5,003 nt of DNA. Origin: Acidobacteriota bacterium (GTDB taxonomy: Bacteria > Acidobacteriota > Terriglobia > Terriglobales > Acidobacteriaceae). Under the pieces are notes generated by a model, which had not been told where the DNA came from, searched no databases, and was given only the letters and a program-made list of their open reading frames with translations. The stretch spans positions 1 through 5,003 of the forward strand of contig JAJYBT010000303.1 in NCBI GenBank assembly GCA_021778875.1, in the 5' to 3' direction. The translations under genes were made by a program, and so were the position numbers. This document shows positions 3,849 through 5,003 of this stretch, one piece after another. Each line of letters starts with the position of its first letter. Within the stretch, counting starts at the first letter, position 1.

Positions 3849-5003
3849 CTACTCCACTTCCTGGCGGGCCCGATATCCATCGCGCGCAATAATGTCGTAC
3901 TTCAGCGGTTTGTGCTTCTCGTCCTGCATGCGCAGCGGGTGTCCTTCGTCGTCCACCAGTTCCACGCGCAGCTTGCGATACGTCCCGTCCTGCTTGGCGT
4001 CAGTCGGGTGATACACCAGCTGATACTTCGAGCGGATGGCCTGGTTGATGGATCCGAAGATGTCCGGCAGTTCGCCCTCAAACCGCGGAAAATAACTCAT
4101 GCCGCCGGTCAGCTTGGCGAAGGTCCGCATCTCGTTGTCTGCCTGCAGATAATCCATGTCGCGAATCTGGTTGCCCCATCCCGGCATCCCCTCGGTCACA
4201 GCGCGCAGCGCCCCGCCGGTCGAGATCGTAAAGATGGTCACGTCCGGCGTCGCCTTCACCTTCTGCAGAATCTTGTCCAGCGTGATGCGCGAGAAAGTGT
4301 CACGTCCTGAGGCAATCAGAATGATGTACTTGCGGCCCTGAATGCGTGTCAGCCGGTCCTCAGCCTCGTACAGCGCGTCAAACAGGTTGCGCTCGCTGAA
4401 CCCCGGTATCACGAGGGAATTGATGGCGTTCAGCAGCTGCCGCTTGTCCTGCGTAAAGTCCAGCACAATCTGCGAGTGCATGTCGAAGGTCATCAGGGCC
4501 ACGTAGTCCTGCGGCCGCAACTGCTGCGCAAACGACCACGCCGCATTCTGCATGTCGTAGATGAAGTAGTAGTTGGTTGAAGCAAATTCGCACAGCATCA
4601 GCGCCGTAATCGGCGCCTCCACGCGCTTGAAGCCGATTACCTTCTGCTCCACGCCGTTTTCATACACGCGAAAATTCGCGGGCTTCAGATTGGGCACAAA
4701 CTGGCCGGTCTTCTCCAGCAGCACGCCCACATCCACCGTCACCTCCGGCACGTCCACGTGGATCGAGTAGTTGCTCATGCCCTCGGGATTCTTGAACTCC
4801 GGCCGTGCCGGGGCGGGAGCAGGTGCCTCCTCCGCCTTGTCCTTCTTCTTGGGCACCACAATGTCGCCCGTATCGCCGCTCGGCCCGCCCGCCGCCGGAG
4901 GCGTCTGGTCCTGCTGCCCCGGCGCAGGCTGCTGCGCGGGCTGGTTTTGCGTGGGCTGGTTCTGCGCGGGCTGGTTCTGCGCCACGCCCCACGGCGCAGC
5001 AAG
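3849..5003 (-). CDS. Exported VWFA-related protein of acidobacterial type (5' end outside window)
   Basis: Numbering here counts from a GTG at 4985, but the frame stays open to the window edge and reads LAAPWGVAQNQ, which looks like the end of a signal peptide, so the true start lies outside. A Pro/Gln/Asn-rich stretch (about 3-35) and a basic patch PKKKDK (45-50) precede the beta start VTVDVGVLLEKTGQFVPNLK, then NFRVYENGVEQKVIGF (104-119), as in the VWFA-related domain described in Acidobacteria. The VWA fold follows (about 126-330): ITALMLCEFAST, DYVALMTFD, RNLFDALYEAEDRL, KYIILIASGRDT, VTIFTISTG. The end has YQLVYHPTDAKQDGTYRKL and DIIARDGYRARQEVE. The metal site DxSxS appears as E133-x-A135-x-T137, so metal-dependent binding is doubtful. 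The role is unknown, probably periplasmic or cell-surface adhesion or protein binding. It may be monocistronic and converges on the small membrane gene. Confidence 0.88.
   Translation of the reverse strand, partial: LAAPWGVAQNQPAQNQPTQNQPAQQPAPGQQDQTPPAAGGPSGDTGDIVVPKKKDKAEEAPAPAPARPEFKNPEGMSNYSIHVDVPEVTVDVGVLLEKTGQFVPNLKPANFRVYENGVEQKVIGFKRVEAPITALMLCEFASTNYYFIYDMQNAAWSFAQQLRPQDYVALMTFDMHSQIVLDFTQDKRQLLNAINSLVIPGFSERNLFDALYEAEDRLTRIQGRKYIILIASGRDTFSRITLDKILQKVKATPDVTIFTISTGGALRAVTEGMPGWGNQIRDMDYLQADNEMRTFAKLTGGMSYFPRFEGELPDIFGSINQAIRSKYQLVYHPTDAKQDGTYRKLRVELVDDEGHPLRMQDEKHKPLKYDIIARDGYRARQEVE
4932..4976 (-). repeat. 15-bp tandem repeat encoding NQPAQ units
   Basis: Three 15-bp units encode NQPAQ, NQPTQ and NQPAQ just after the presumed signal peptide of the VWA protein. 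The units differ by a few bases. This is a low-complexity linker likely to be disordered and able to vary in length without frameshift. Confidence 0.85.

Overview
The window looks like chromosomal DNA of an acidobacterium, probably Acidobacteriaceae/Terriglobia. The evidence is a high-GC sequence, a secreted VWFA-related protein of the type expanded in that phylum, and a pseudopilin with the 'HRGKQYIRAIQLYYRKFGAYP' style of core I associate with acidobacteria. The taxonomic call comes from protein style, not from a search. I see no mobile element, CRISPR array, tRNA or rRNA.

Positions 1-2577 hold the downstream end of a type IV pilus / type II secretion-like assembly operon on the + strand: the 3' end of pilN, then pilO (ATGA overlap), a pilP/GspC-like gene (2-nt gap, strong ribosome binding site) and a glycine-rich pseudopilin (3-nt gap, no ribosome binding site, same frame as pilP). 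PilN, PilO and PilP would form the inner-membrane alignment platform linking the cytoplasmic motor to the outer-membrane secretin. The pseudopilin would be processed by prepilin peptidase and join the pilus or pseudopilus. No secretin gene follows. The operon ends at a 10-bp hairpin (2605-2631) shared with the convergent next gene.

Positions 2665-3036 (- strand) encode an A-type iron-sulfur carrier (ErpA/IscA) with all three cluster-ligand cysteines. Its ribosome binding site lies in a small hairpin. A 454-bp divergent spacer (3037-3490) follows. Its left edge carries a weak promoter for the carrier gene, its middle shows nothing I can support, and its right 150 bp are rich in dyads: a GTGA-N6-TCAC site centred 41.5 bp before a predicted start site, an overlapping TGACAAAA/TTTTGTCA repeat and a 15-bp palindrome in the leader.

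Positions 3491-3763 (+ strand) encode a 90-residue protein with two membrane segments and an acidic middle, of unknown function. A long imperfect hairpin (3781-3837) separates it from the convergent gene at 3849-5003, whose 5' end is outside the window. That gene encodes an exported VWFA-related protein with a Pro/Gln/Asn-rich N-terminus and a degenerate metal site.

The most interesting leads are the activator-type promoter architecture before the small membrane protein, the unusual pseudopilin (no Glu5, long Gly/Ser inserts, 51-bp in-frame tandem repeat) and the VWA protein with a degraded MIDAS. I found no clear evidence of a wholly new multi-gene system.
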